A stretch of DNA of 8,947 bases from Candidatus Gastranaerophilales bacterium (GCA_944323095.1 CALURE010000055.1:1-8947), one strand, 5' to 3'; counted from the stretch's first letter, positions 1 to 5,496 are shown. Notes: generated by a model not told the origin, from the letters alone. Numbers and translations: made by a program.

Positions 1-24
1 CCTGACATCCGTCGGCTAGTATGA

Positions 25-47
25 TGGGATAAGCAAAGCGTTCCCAC
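25..47. repeat. Palindromic intergenic repeat, copy 1
   Basis: The sequence tgggataagc...gcgttcccac is imperfectly palindromic. Its reverse complement matches 215-238 except for three or four central bases (ttg versus agcg). The arrangement, a GGGA...TCCC stem with AGCG at the centre, resembles repeats I know from cyanobacteria and gammaproteobacteria; that resemblance is from memory, not a search. Confidence 0.6.
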
Positions 48-63
48 CTTTTGCAATATTTTC

Positions 64-80
64 AATACCTTGAGGGTATT
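64..80. repeat. Short hairpin aatacc / ggtatt
   Basis: A perfect 6-bp stem (64-69 with 75-80) closes a 5-base loop. No T-run follows on either strand, so it is not an obvious terminator; it is probably part of the degenerate repeat region. Confidence 0.4.
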
Positions 81-103
81 AAGGGGCGGGGTACGGGCTG
101 GAA

Positions 104-127
104 GAACAGAGGAACAGAGAACAAGAG
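104..127. repeat. Three tandem 8-bp purine-rich units
   Basis: Two identical units gaacagag (104-111 and 112-119) are followed by a variant aacaagag (120-127). The purine-rich, low-complexity style is like the left arm of the long hairpin at 7126-7214. Confidence 0.5.
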
Positions 128-214
128 GTCAGGGCTGATTTCAGAAGTTATTTTAGTGCATAGCACCGATAATAGCTCCCCTCCAGACTTCTTGCGCTCC
201 TTCAGCCACATAAT

Positions 215-239
215 GTGGGAACGCTAGCGCTTATCCCAC
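215..239. repeat. Palindromic intergenic repeat, copy 2 (inverted)
   Basis: gtggga at 215-220 pairs with tcccac at 234-239 around a self-complementary cgctagcg centre. It is the inverted partner of 25-47: the first 11 bases and last 9 bases match the reverse complement of copy 1. It overlaps a second small palindrome, ccacat/atgtgg, at 206-218. The pair encloses about 215 bp. Confidence 0.6.
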
Positions 240-348
240 CCTACATCTCTAAAAGCCCACACTCTAGTTCTACCCCGTGGGGAGAGAATGTTTTTCTGTT
301 TCCCTCTCCCGAGATAGGAAAATATATGTTTTTCCCTAACCCCGGTCC

Positions 349-1680
349 TTACTTTTTGTCCTTATCGGAGCGTTCCCTGACAGAAAGCTTTATCGGTGTT
401 CCGAAAAATCCGAATGCTTCTCGCAGTTTATTTTCAATATAGCGTTTGTAATGATCTTTCATCAAGTCAGCATTATTTGCAAAGATTACTATATGCGGCG
501 GCTGAATTCCCGTCTGGGTTACATACATAATCTTTAGTCTTTTGCCTTTGGAAGAAGCCGGAGGGTTAAGCATGTATGCTTCTTTTATTATTTTATTTAA
601 AAGTCCTGTTGAAATACGTTTTGTACATTGTGCATAAACTTTTTCTGCTTCAGTATAGATCTGATGCAATCTTTGTTTTGTAACTGCAGAGATATAAATT
701 TTCGGAGCAAATTCCAAAAACGGAATATCATTTGCGAGTTTTTTGTTAAACTGGTTAATCGTATTTGATTTTTTGTCTTCAATCAAATCCCATTTGTTAA
801 TTGCAATGATTAAACCTTTTCCGGATTCGGTAATTATTGATGCAATTTTTTTGTCCTGATCTGCAATACCTTCTTTTGCATCAATTACCAGAAGTGCGAC
901 ATCACAGTCTCTGATGGAGCGGATTGCTCTGTCTACGGCAAATTTTTCCACACCCCAGTCAACTTTTGATTTTTTTCTGATACCTGCAGTGTCAACGATT
1001 ACAAATTCTCTGTTATTGTATGATATTGTGCTGTCTATGCTGTCTCGTGTTGTGCCTGAAATATCCGAAACTATAACTCTGTTTTCGTTTAGTAATGCGT
1101 TAACTATAGATGATTTGCCTGCGTTTGGTCTGCCGACTATTGCAATTCTTATTGTTTCATCGTCTTTTTCTTCAATACCGCGTGGAAAATCTTCTGTTAC
1201 CATATCAAGAAGATCGCCGACGCCGCCGGAGCCATGGAGTGCTGAAATTCCTACAGGCTCGCCGATTGCAAGTGAGTAAAAATCATTTACCATCATTAAA
1301 GATTCGGGATTGTCAGATTTATTTACCGCAAGAAAAACAGGTTTGCCGGATTGTCTCAAGATGTTTGCGATATCGTAATCAACAGGATTTACACCTTCTT
1401 TGCCGTCTACAATGAAAATAATTTTATCGGCTTCTTCGCAGGCAATTTTTGCCTGATCAAAGATAGAAAGCATTATTTCATCTTCATCACCGGGGATTAT
1501 GCCGCCTGTGTCGATGACGGTAAAAAATTTATTTTGCCATTCTATATCAAAATATATTCTATCACGCGTAACTCCGGGAAGATCATCAACGATAGAGTTT
1601 CTTGATCCTGCAAGACGGTTTACGAAAGTTGATTTGCCCACATTTGGACGTCCTACTATTGCAACAACAGGTTTTCTCAT
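349..1680 (-). CDS. der: Ribosome biogenesis GTPase Der (EngA)
   Basis: Der is an essential cytoplasmic tandem GTPase that acts in late assembly of the 50S ribosomal subunit. The 443-residue length is normal for the family. G domain 1 shows the P-loop GRPNVGKS (10-17), Thr38 in GVTRDR, DTGG (57-60), NKSD (120-123) and SAL (146-148). An acidic linker (around 165-175) leads to G domain 2, with GRPNAGKS (183-190), SGTTRDS (208-214), DTAG (230-233), NKWD (295-298) and SAV (331-333). A KH-like RNA-binding domain (about 355-438) ends in a basic tail. All nucleotide-binding motifs are intact. The ATG at 1680 starts directly at the conserved N-terminus. It has no Shine-Dalgarno sequence, but an extended -10 box lies six bases upstream, so the mRNA may be leaderless. 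The preceding gene, 43 bp upstream, is a GNAT acetyltransferase on the same strand. No clear terminator follows. Confidence 0.97.
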   Translation of the reverse strand: MRKPVVAIVGRPNVGKSTFVNRLAGSRNSIVDDLPGVTRDRIYFDIEWQNKFFTVIDTGGIIPGDEDEIMLSIFDQAKIACEEADKIIFIVDGKEGVNPVDYDIANILRQSGKPVFLAVNKSDNPESLMMVNDFYSLAIGEPVGISALHGSGGVGDLLDMVTEDFPRGIEEKDDETIRIAIVGRPNAGKSSIVNALLNENRVIVSDISGTTRDSIDSTISYNNREFVIVDTAGIRKKSKVDWGVEKFAVDRAIRSIRDCDVALLVIDAKEGIADQDKKIASIITESGKGLIIAINKWDLIEDKKSNTINQFNKKLANDIPFLEFAPKIYISAVTKQRLHQIYTEAEKVYAQCTKRISTGLLNKIIKEAYMLNPPASSKGKRLKIMYVTQTGIQPPHIVIFANNADLMKDHYKRYIENKLREAFGFFGTPIKLSVRERSDKDKK

Positions 1681-1686
1681 AAAGCT

Positions 1687-1695
1687 ATTATATCA
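1687..1695 (-). promoter_or_regulatory. Extended -10 promoter of der, predicting a leaderless mRNA
   Basis: On the minus strand the sequence is TGA then TATAAT (hexamer 1692 to 1687), a perfect extended -10 element. Six bases separate it from the der ATG, so transcription would start at or next to the A of the start codon. No good -35 box is seen, which is usual for extended -10 promoters. The start site itself is inference. Confidence 0.6.
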
Positions 1696-1723
1696 TGAAA
1701 AATAAAAAATTAATTTTTTGAGA

Positions 1724-2209
1724 CTAACCGGCCGCTGCTTCCATAATAAAATCGTCCATAACAAAGCCGGAGCCGATATCTGTTACAACTGACTCAATGG
1801 TTTTAAATCCCCATTTTTTGTAAGCGTTAATCGAATTTGTATTTTGCTTGTTGACCGTAAGCCTGATTGGTTTGCCGTTTGAAAGTTGTTTTATTTTTTC
1901 AAAAGTTCCGGTACCTGTTCCTTTATGCCTGTATTCCTTTTTGATGTATAGTTTTGACAGGAAAAGGTAATCACCTTTATCAGAAATTCCAAAATACCCT
2001 GCAGTTTCCCCATTTTGCAGGATAAAGTAATATGTATAATTTTCATTTTCGACCTGATTTTTTACGGCAGTTTCGGATTGAAAATTTTCTACCATATAAT
2101 CAATTTGTTCGGGCGAAAGAAGGCAGGTCCAGTATTCATGCCAGATAGCTGATGCCAGACCTGCAAGTTCTTTAATTTGATTATTTTTAACTTTTTTAAA
2201 TGTAAGCAT
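1724..2209 (-). CDS. GNAT family N-acetyltransferase
   Basis: This is a probable acetyl-CoA-dependent N-acetyltransferase; the acceptor substrate cannot be read from sequence. From the ATG at 2209 it is 161 residues long. Motif A is at about 84-109, with the acetyl-CoA pyrophosphate-binding run RHKGTGTG (94-101). Motif B is around 115-135 and ends in NAYKKWGF. The N-terminal segment with IWHEYW (22-27) and LSPEQIDYM (31-39) and the C-terminal GFVMDDFIME (148-157) fit one recognisable GNAT subgroup. An upstream in-frame TTG at 2230 would add seven residues. I prefer the ATG because MLTFKK is a typical GNAT opening, although neither start has a clear ribosome binding site. It lies 79 bp downstream of ferritin on the same strand and could be read through from it. 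No membrane segment is present. Confidence 0.85.
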   Translation of the reverse strand: MLTFKKVKNNQIKELAGLASAIWHEYWTCLLSPEQIDYMVENFQSETAVKNQVENENYTYYFILQNGETAGYFGISDKGDYLFLSKLYIKKEYRHKGTGTGTFEKIKQLSNGKPIRLTVNKQNTNSINAYKKWGFKTIESVVTDIGSGFVMDDFIMEAAAG

Positions 2210-2288
2210 AATAAAAAATTTTCGGGACAATCTGGAGATACACTATTTTGTGAAAACAGTTTTCCTTCTTGTCCTTATGCCTTCTTTT

Positions 2289-2798
2289 TTATTGTATTAC
2301 CGGTGCGGTAAATGTTCTTGCTGCAAGGTCTTTATCAAGCATTAAGAGAGCTTTTTTATCCTCGCCGATGAGTTTTAATGTCGCAAGAACCTGACCCACA
2401 TTATCTTCTTCTTCAACCTGTTCTTTAATATACCAGTCTAAGAATGAGATTGCTGCACGGTCTTTAACTTCATCTGCAACATCGGCAAGTTCGTTAATAG
2501 AAGCTGTTACATATTGTTCGTGTTTCAAAATATGTTCAAAGCAATCAAGCGGAGATTTCCAATCAGTTTCGGGTTTTTCGATTGCTTCAAGAGTAACTGT
2601 TCCGCCGCGCTGGTTAAGATAGTCAAACATCCCCATAGCATGTGCGCGTTCTTCTTGAACCTGTACGGACATCCAGTTTACAAATCCTTTTAAGTTTAAT
2701 CTTTCAAAATATGCCTGCATTGAAAGATAAAGATATTCAGAATAGAATTCTTTGTTAATTTGCACGTTAAAAGCTTTTTCCAATTTTTCACTAATCAT
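2289..2798 (-). CDS. ftnA: Non-haem bacterial ferritin
   Basis: This is a cytoplasmic 24-mer iron-storage ferritin that oxidises Fe(II) and stores the mineral core. The 169-residue length is typical. The di-iron ferroxidase ligands fall at the same positions as in E. coli FtnA: Glu17, Glu50, His53, Glu94, Gln127 and Glu130. Tyr24 and the extra acidic residues Glu49 and Glu126, associated with a third iron site, are also present. A four-helix bundle plus short C-terminal helix is expected. The ATG at 2798 has a good ribosome binding site, aaaggaag, a few bases upstream. A TTTGCA/TAAAAT promoter lies at 2821-2848. The divergent neighbour is a small Cys-rich protein and the downstream gene is a GNAT enzyme. 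I see no clear Fur or PerR box in the divergent intergenic region, so iron regulation is not evident. Confidence 0.97.
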   Translation of the reverse strand: MISEKLEKAFNVQINKEFYSEYLYLSMQAYFERLNLKGFVNWMSVQVQEERAHAMGMFDYLNQRGGTVTLEAIEKPETDWKSPLDCFEHILKHEQYVTASINELADVADEVKDRAAISFLDWYIKEQVEEEDNVGQVLATLKLIGEDKKALLMLDKDLAARTFTAPVIQ

Positions 2799-2820
2799 AA
2801 TTACTTCCTTTCTATATTTG

Positions 2821-2848
2821 ATTTTAACATTAAAAAAATATTTGCAAA
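2821..2848 (-). promoter_or_regulatory. Candidate promoter of ftnA
   Basis: On the minus strand a -35-like TTTGCA (2848 to 2843) and a -10-like TAAAAT (2826 to 2821) are 16 bp apart. This places the start of transcription about 20 bases before the ftnA ATG, just upstream of its Shine-Dalgarno sequence. The region is AT-rich, so a chance match is possible. Confidence 0.4.
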
Positions 2849-2932
2849 AGTTTTTAATTTCATCTGTTTGCAGGATTAAAACACATTACGGTTTTGTTAA
2901 AATATAAATGGGTTAAGTAACAGGTGGTCATA

Positions 2933-3148
2933 ATGGTTGAAGATGTGTTTTATCCGCAAAACAACGGAGAAATTTCAAATTCTATTACGCAAAGCTGGAC
3001 AGAACAGGCTATTGAGTGCTACTCAATAAAATGCGATTGTTCAAAATGTTCTTTAAAAAACGGCAGTTATTCTTTTAAATGCCAGATGCCTAAAGTTATT
3101 GACATTTTAATAAACTCTGCCGGCAAACCGGATGTGCACCCCGCATAG
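2933..3148 (+). CDS. Small Cys-rich protein of unknown function
   Basis: I do not recognise a named function. From the ATG at 2933 the product has 71 residues. A GTG nine bases upstream is the longest possible start, but an aggtgg ribosome-binding-like sequence sits five bases before the ATG and would overlap the GTG codon. Five cysteines fall in a tight pattern, C29-x4-C34-x-C36-x2-C39-x10-C50, preceded by SWTEQAIE and followed by QMPKVIDIL and GKP. The arrangement suggests zinc or iron-sulphur coordination, which is inference. I have a general impression of similar small proteins in Gastranaerophilales but cannot verify it. The gene diverges from ferritin and ends before a strong intrinsic terminator, which supports it being a real, separately transcribed gene. 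No signal peptide or membrane helix is seen, so it is probably cytosolic. Confidence 0.75.
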   Translation: MVEDVFYPQNNGEISNSITQSWTEQAIECYSIKCDCSKCSLKNGSYSFKCQMPKVIDILINSAGKPDVHPA

Positions 3149-3188
3149 TTTACAGCTCCTTTTATTTGTAAACATTCTTAAATTCCGG

Positions 3189-3215
3189 CGGATTTTAATT
3201 AATCCGTCTTTTTTT
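3189..3215 (+). terminator. Intrinsic terminator of the Cys-rich gene
   Basis: cggatt (3189-3194) pairs with aatccg (3201-3206) around a ttaatt loop, followed by a run of seven T (3209-3215). It lies about 40 bases after the stop codon. A second inverted repeat without a T-run (gtttac 3148-3153 with gtaaac 3168-3173) precedes it. Confidence 0.8.
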
Positions 3216-3217
3216 AT

Positions 3218-3246
3218 AAAAAAAATCGTTGAATATTTTTCAACGA
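3218..3246 (-). terminator. Intrinsic terminator of the 3311-3776 pair
   Basis: On the minus strand an 8-bp perfect stem, tcgttgaa with ttcaacga (3226-3233 and 3239-3246), has a 5-base loop and is followed by eight T (3225 to 3218). It ends transcripts coming from the minus-strand pair and sits back-to-back with the plus-strand terminator at 3189-3215. Confidence 0.85.
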
Positions 3247-3305
3247 CATTTATGTATTGTTACTATTTATAAAACCCCAAATCCAGGCAGCCGTTCAGGC
3301 ATGCC

Positions 3306-3326
3306 GGGCTTTATCGGGTAAAGCCC
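3306..3326 (-). repeat. Perfect hairpin spanning a stop codon
   Basis: gggcttta (3306-3313) and taaagccc (3319-3326) form a perfect 8-bp stem with a 5-base loop. The stem contains the last codons and the TAA of the 70-residue gene. No T-run follows, so it is not a standard terminator; the true terminator is at 3218-3246. Confidence 0.55.
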
Positions 3327-3523
3327 TCTCTGTGAAATTTTATAAGCTTTTCAAGATGCCATTCTCTTGCGCTTATTTCATCAATTCTGTTTTTTATGTC
3401 CTCCAGCTCAGCAAGAAGGGTATGCAGGTCTTTTCTTTGAACAGAAGGCTGTTCAAAATGTTCCTCATCCTCCAGCCACGAAAGCGGAAAACAGTTGTTT
3501 TCAAAAAGTTTTTTATCGTTCAT
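3311..3523 (-). CDS. Small coiled-coil protein of unknown function
   Basis: I recognise no family. The 70-residue product has an N-terminal part with aromatic and acidic residues (LSWLEDEEHFEQ, 14-25). A helix of about 30 residues follows, with hydrophobic residues in regular 3-4 spacing: L33, L36, L40, I43, I47, I50, (E54), L57 and I61. This is a strong heptad pattern for a dimeric coiled coil. No membrane segment or signal peptide is present. The ATG at 3523 has a weak aaaggtg ribosome binding site. It starts 28 bp after the end of the 74-residue gene and is probably co-transcribed with it, ending at the terminator at 3218-3246. The last codons lie in a perfect hairpin, so the C-terminus may have been shaped by repeat-like sequence. 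Coiled-coil adaptor or partner is the most that can be inferred. Confidence 0.65.
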   Translation of the reverse strand: MNDKKLFENNCFPLSWLEDEEHFEQPSVQRKDLHTLLAELEDIKNRIDEISAREWHLEKLIKFHREGFTR

Positions 3524-3551
3524 TTCACTACACCTTTTCTAAGATACATAA

Positions 3552-3776
3552 TTAAGCGTTTTCTTTCTTCTGATACTGTGTTATAAAAGCGTGAATCATA
3601 TCAACCAGATCAAAATTACCGTATTTAAAAGCATATGGTTTGTTTGAATATTCGCTTTCGGTTGCTCTTTGCAGTTCCCTAACCTGTTTATAATCAAGTG
3701 AATTAAAGTCAAAACTTGTCATTTCACCGTAATCAAGCATCAAATTTTCCATTTCATCAAAATTTTTTTCTTCCAT
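3552..3776 (-). CDS. Small acidic protein of unknown function
   Basis: I do not recognise this 74-residue protein. It is acidic at the N-terminus (MEEKNFDEMENLMLDYGEM) and rich in Asp, Glu, Tyr and Phe. The ATG at 3776 has a good aaggag ribosome binding site nine bases upstream. It is the first gene of a minus-strand pair with the coiled-coil gene 28 bp downstream, and it diverges from the EF-hand gene across 180 bp. Its segment 57-68 (LVDMIHAFITQY) can be aligned without gaps to the shared C-terminal motif of the proteins at 4644-4934 and 4957-5316, with three or four identities and several conservative changes. That similarity is weak and may be chance. No signal peptide or membrane segment is seen. 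Confidence 0.7.
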   Translation of the reverse strand: MEEKNFDEMENLMLDYGEMTSFDFNSLDYKQVRELQRATESEYSNKPYAFKYGNFDLVDMIHAFITQYQKKENA

Positions 3777-3893
3777 GAATACACACTCCTTATTAAATCT
3801 ATCAACAATTTGTTTATCGGCTGTGACAGAATAAAACTTTAGAGTTTTTAATTAGTTTGTTACATATTTTTACAATCTCATCTTTTTAGAGGT

Positions 3894-3921
3894 TTGACTT
3901 TCTGCAGAATATCATTAATAT
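3894..3921 (+). promoter_or_regulatory. Candidate promoter of the EF-hand gene
   Basis: A -35-like TTGACT (3894-3899) is followed after 16 bp by TAATAT (3916-3921). This gives a leader of about 30 bases before the ATG at 3957. The -35 box is close to consensus. A ribosome-binding-like cgagg at 3942-3946 lies ten bases before the ATG. Confidence 0.5.
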
Positions 3922-3956
3922 AAATTTTAGAAGGTAGTAAACGAGGTTGTATAGTA

Positions 3957-4505
3957 ATGGCAAATAATAATGGAATATTATCCGGAGTTTATGCCGGATT
4001 AACAAATACATATTCATATCTTGCATCTCAATATCCGAACGGATTGACGCTTGAAAATTTAACGGAAGCAAGGATAAAATCAACAAATGCAGGTGTTTTA
4101 AACCAGACTTTTGCATCCTATTTGCAAAACAATTTTGCATCAATAGATAATGATGGTGATGGTGTTATTACGGCTGATGAAATGAATAATCTTTCAAACA
4201 GAATTTCGGTTCAAGGTTTGACAAAAGCAGAGTTAACCCAGCTTTATGCATCAGGTGCAAGCGGATTATCAGAAAGCACCATGTCAAAAATTCTTGAACA
4301 TTTTGATGAAATGGACACAAACCATGACGGAAGGATTACAAGTGCGGAAATTTCAGCCTATGATGTTAACTGTGCAAGAATGGAAGTTGAAGATGAATTT
4401 AATAACCGCCGCGCAACAGATATGTCAGTATTTTACGGCGACAGCTCGGCATCATCTGACACTTACAGTTTGTTAAGCTACAAATATAAGTCAAAAAATG
4501 ATTAA
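3957..4505 (+). CDS. Two-EF-hand calcium-binding protein
   Basis: This is a 182-residue soluble protein with two canonical 12-residue EF-hand loops. Loop 1 is 64-75 (DNDGDGVITADE), with ligands D64, D66, D68, V70 backbone, T72 and E75. Loop 2 is 120-131 (DTNHDGRITSAE), with D120, N122, D124, R126 backbone, T128 and E131. Every coordinating position, including the bidentate Glu at position 12, is intact, so Ca2+ binding is well supported. The loops are 56 residues apart, wider than in a compact paired EF-hand. The N-terminal 55 residues (GILSGVYAGL, TYSYLASQYP) are not a signal peptide and match no domain I can name. The C-terminus (from about 155) is Ser/Tyr/Lys-rich and probably flexible. 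The gene has its own promoter and terminator and diverges from the small pair at 3311-3776. A cytosolic calcium sensor or buffer is likely; its target is unknown. Confidence 0.9.
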   Translation: MANNNGILSGVYAGLTNTYSYLASQYPNGLTLENLTEARIKSTNAGVLNQTFASYLQNNFASIDNDGDGVITADEMNNLSNRISVQGLTKAELTQLYASGASGLSESTMSKILEHFDEMDTNHDGRITSAEISAYDVNCARMEVEDEFNNRRATDMSVFYGDSSASSDTYSLLSYKYKSKND

Positions 4506-4544
4506 ATTCACACACTAAACTTAGTAACGATACATATGGAAAGG

Positions 4545-4580
4545 AAATGACTCTGTCACAAGGGTCATTTTATTTTAATT
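4545..4580 (+). terminator. Intrinsic terminator of the EF-hand gene
   Basis: aaatgactc (4545-4553) pairs with gggtcattt (4562-4570), nine pairs including one G-U, around an 8-base loop. The T-rich tail tattttaatt follows. It lies about 40 bases after the stop codon. Confidence 0.7.
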
Positions 4581-4614
4581 AGAAATTTTGGCGGGAAACT
4601 GCCCTGAAAATAAT

Positions 4615-4645
4615 AAAAAAAAGAGGATTTAAATCCTCTTTTTTT
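4615..4645. terminator. Symmetric bidirectional terminator
   Basis: A perfect palindrome (gaggattt with aaatcctc, 4623-4638) is flanked by eight A on the left and seven T on the right, so both strands read stem plus T-run. On the minus strand it terminates the 4644-5316 pair, and its stem flank overlaps the TAA at 4644-4646. On the plus strand it backs up the EF-hand terminator. Confidence 0.85.
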
Positions 4646-4934
4646 ACATTTTACTAACAAATGATATTACATCGTCAAACAAATTTTTTATTGGAACTGA
4701 TACGTCATATGAAAGAATATTTTTAACATATTCAAGTTTTTCTTCAAAAGTAAGAACATGTCTTTGTTCTTCCGGCATTTCTGCAATAATTTGTTCAATT
4801 TTACTTTCATCAATTACAATTTTGTACTTTTCCAATAGTTCTTCCGAAAGCATCAAATTTTCACATACACCATCAATCGGGGTAATTTTAGAAAAATCAA
4901 TTTCTAAATTGTTAAGCTCGCATAAGTCTTTCAT
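4644..4934 (-). CDS. Small acidic protein with FDD-type C-terminal motif
   Basis: I recognise no named family. The 96-residue product is acidic and mostly helical in appearance, with two cysteines (C5, C24) and no signal peptide or membrane segment. Its C-terminus, D77-V-S-x-P81-I-K-x-L-F86-D87-D88-V-x-x-F-V-S94, aligns without gaps to residues 98-115 of the preceding gene's product, with seven identities and mostly conservative changes elsewhere. The ATG at 4934 has a strong aaggag ribosome binding site eight bases upstream. It starts 22 bp after the end of the 4957-5316 gene, so the two form a minus-strand operon ended by the symmetric terminator at 4615-4645. The shared tail suggests a common partner, localisation or loading signal, which is inference. 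The rest of the two proteins shows no clear similarity. Confidence 0.75.
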   Translation of the reverse strand: MKDLCELNNLEIDFSKITPIDGVCENLMLSEELLEKYKIVIDESKIEQIIAEMPEEQRHVLTFEEKLEYVKNILSYDVSVPIKNLFDDVISFVSKM

Positions 4935-4956
4935 TTTTTCACGCTCCTTATTATTT

Positions 4957-5316
4957 TTAATTTAGTACTTCAGACACATAGTTAAACATATCATCAAACA
5001 TTGTTTGCAGGGGTTGTGTTATGTCTGCCATAACATTTTGCTGTATATTTTTTAATTCATCATCAATTGATTTTTGCGGCTTAACTTCTTCAGTTTTCAA
5101 GAAACCTTGTTCTAATTCTTGTAATAAATCTCTGGAAAAATCTGTAGTATTTTTTAACGATGCAAGAATAGCGCTGTCAATTCTGAACAAATCCGCAGAA
5201 CTGAGTTCACTGCTAAGCATTCTCTCCATAGCATCAATATCGGTAATATCGCGAATGATGCTGTTAGCAACCGTGTTACAGTCCATGACTATAACATTTT
5301 CAGTTTTTGAATTCAT
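4957..5316 (-). CDS. Small acidic helical protein with FDD-type C-terminal motif
   Basis: I do not recognise this 119-residue protein. After a short N-terminus (VIVMDCN, 8-14) it looks largely helical, with acidic Leu-rich segments such as ELSSADLFRIDSAI (37-50) and DLLQELEQGF (63-72). A Lys/Pro-containing hinge (74-83) follows, then a C-terminal helix region. The end, D98-I-T-x-P102-L-Q-x-M-F107-D108-D109-M-x-x-Y-V-S115, matches the tail of the 96-residue protein encoded 22 bp downstream. The ATG at 5316 has a good ggagg ribosome binding site ten bases upstream. Upstream lies an AT-rich interval with a TTGTTA-N8-TAACAA inverted repeat (5403-5422), a possible operator. There is no signal peptide or membrane helix. 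It is the lead gene of the small operon; its function is unknown. Confidence 0.75.
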   Translation of the reverse strand: MNSKTENVIVMDCNTVANSIIRDITDIDAMERMLSSELSSADLFRIDSAILASLKNTTDFSRDLLQELEQGFLKTEEVKPQKSIDDELKNIQQNVMADITQPLQTMFDDMFNYVSEVLN

Positions 5317-5402
5317 TAAAATTTTACCTCCAATTAACTATTGCTCTGTCTGTATTTTTTGTTTCGGATTATTTATTCAAAAACTTTAACAAAAATAGTT
5401 CA

Positions 5403-5422
5403 TTGTTACATAATGTTAACAA
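5403..5422. promoter_or_regulatory. Possible operator, TTGTTA-N8-TAACAA
   Basis: Two 6-bp inverted half-sites (5403-5408 and 5417-5422) flank an 8-bp spacer, and a third half-site, taacaa, occurs at 5387-5392. They lie between the divergent small operon (ATG at 5316) and trmB (ATG at 5614), about 90 bp upstream of the former. The region is AT-rich, so this could be chance. Confidence 0.3.
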
Positions 5423-5472
5423 ACTTATAAATTATATAATAATTACGTAAAAATCCAATCCCCCGAAAAAGA

Positions 5473-5496
5473 AAGTCTCGTCATTTGACAAGACTT
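5473..5496. repeat. Hairpin in the small-operon/trmB interval
   Basis: aagtct-c-gtca (5473-5483) pairs with tgac-a-agactt (5486-5496), 11 positions with one C-A mismatch. Read on the minus strand it is followed by a T-rich stretch (tttctttttc), like a terminator, but no minus-strand gene lies upstream of it. It may be a decayed element or a barrier between divergent genes. The rest of 5317-5613 is AT-rich without a gene. Confidence 0.45.

Larger units (their letters stand above)
1..348. other. Gene-free, repeat-rich stretch downstream of der
   Basis: I see no convincing gene here. The stretch is more GC-rich than the coding neighbours. It contains two inverted copies of a palindromic repeat (25-47 and 215-239), a short hairpin (64-80), an 8-bp tandem repeat (104-127), and a hairpin of gggagag (280-286) with ctctccc (304-310) beside further C-runs. 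The last part (about 265-350) resembles a degenerate version of the ccctctccc / gggagaggg repeat found intact at 7469-7500. A weak AT hairpin (317-322 with 330-335) lies just beyond the der stop codon, but no clear intrinsic terminator follows der. Confidence 0.6.

Noticed and set aside
215..442. Plus-strand ORF of 75 codons overlapping the der 3' end
   Set aside because: It begins inside a palindromic repeat, has a Pro/Ser-rich unstructured translation, lacks a ribosome binding site and runs antisense into der.
914..1705. Several plus-strand ORFs (914-1279, 1110-1415, 1351-1605, 1499-1705)
   Set aside because: All are antisense shadows of der, which is fully accounted for on the minus strand.
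2210..2230. TTG start adding seven residues to the GNAT protein
   Set aside because: No ribosome binding site and no family support; the ATG at 2209 matches the usual N-terminus.
2799..2932. Fur or PerR operator between ferritin and the Cys-rich gene
   Set aside because: I found no match to GATAAT-type or TTATAATNATTATAA-type palindromes, only general AT-richness.
3257..3586. Plus-strand ORF of 109 codons
   Set aside because: It is antisense to two minus-strand genes that have ribosome binding sites and a terminator, and its Phe-rich translation is typical of a shadow frame.
3886..4143. Minus-strand ORF of 85 codons
   Set aside because: It overlaps the EF-hand gene and its promoter in antisense; the EF-hand loops prove the plus frame.
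5021..5389. Plus-strand ORF of 122 codons, Ser/Cys-rich
   Set aside because: It is antisense to the 119-residue gene, which has a strong ribosome binding site and shares a motif with its neighbour.
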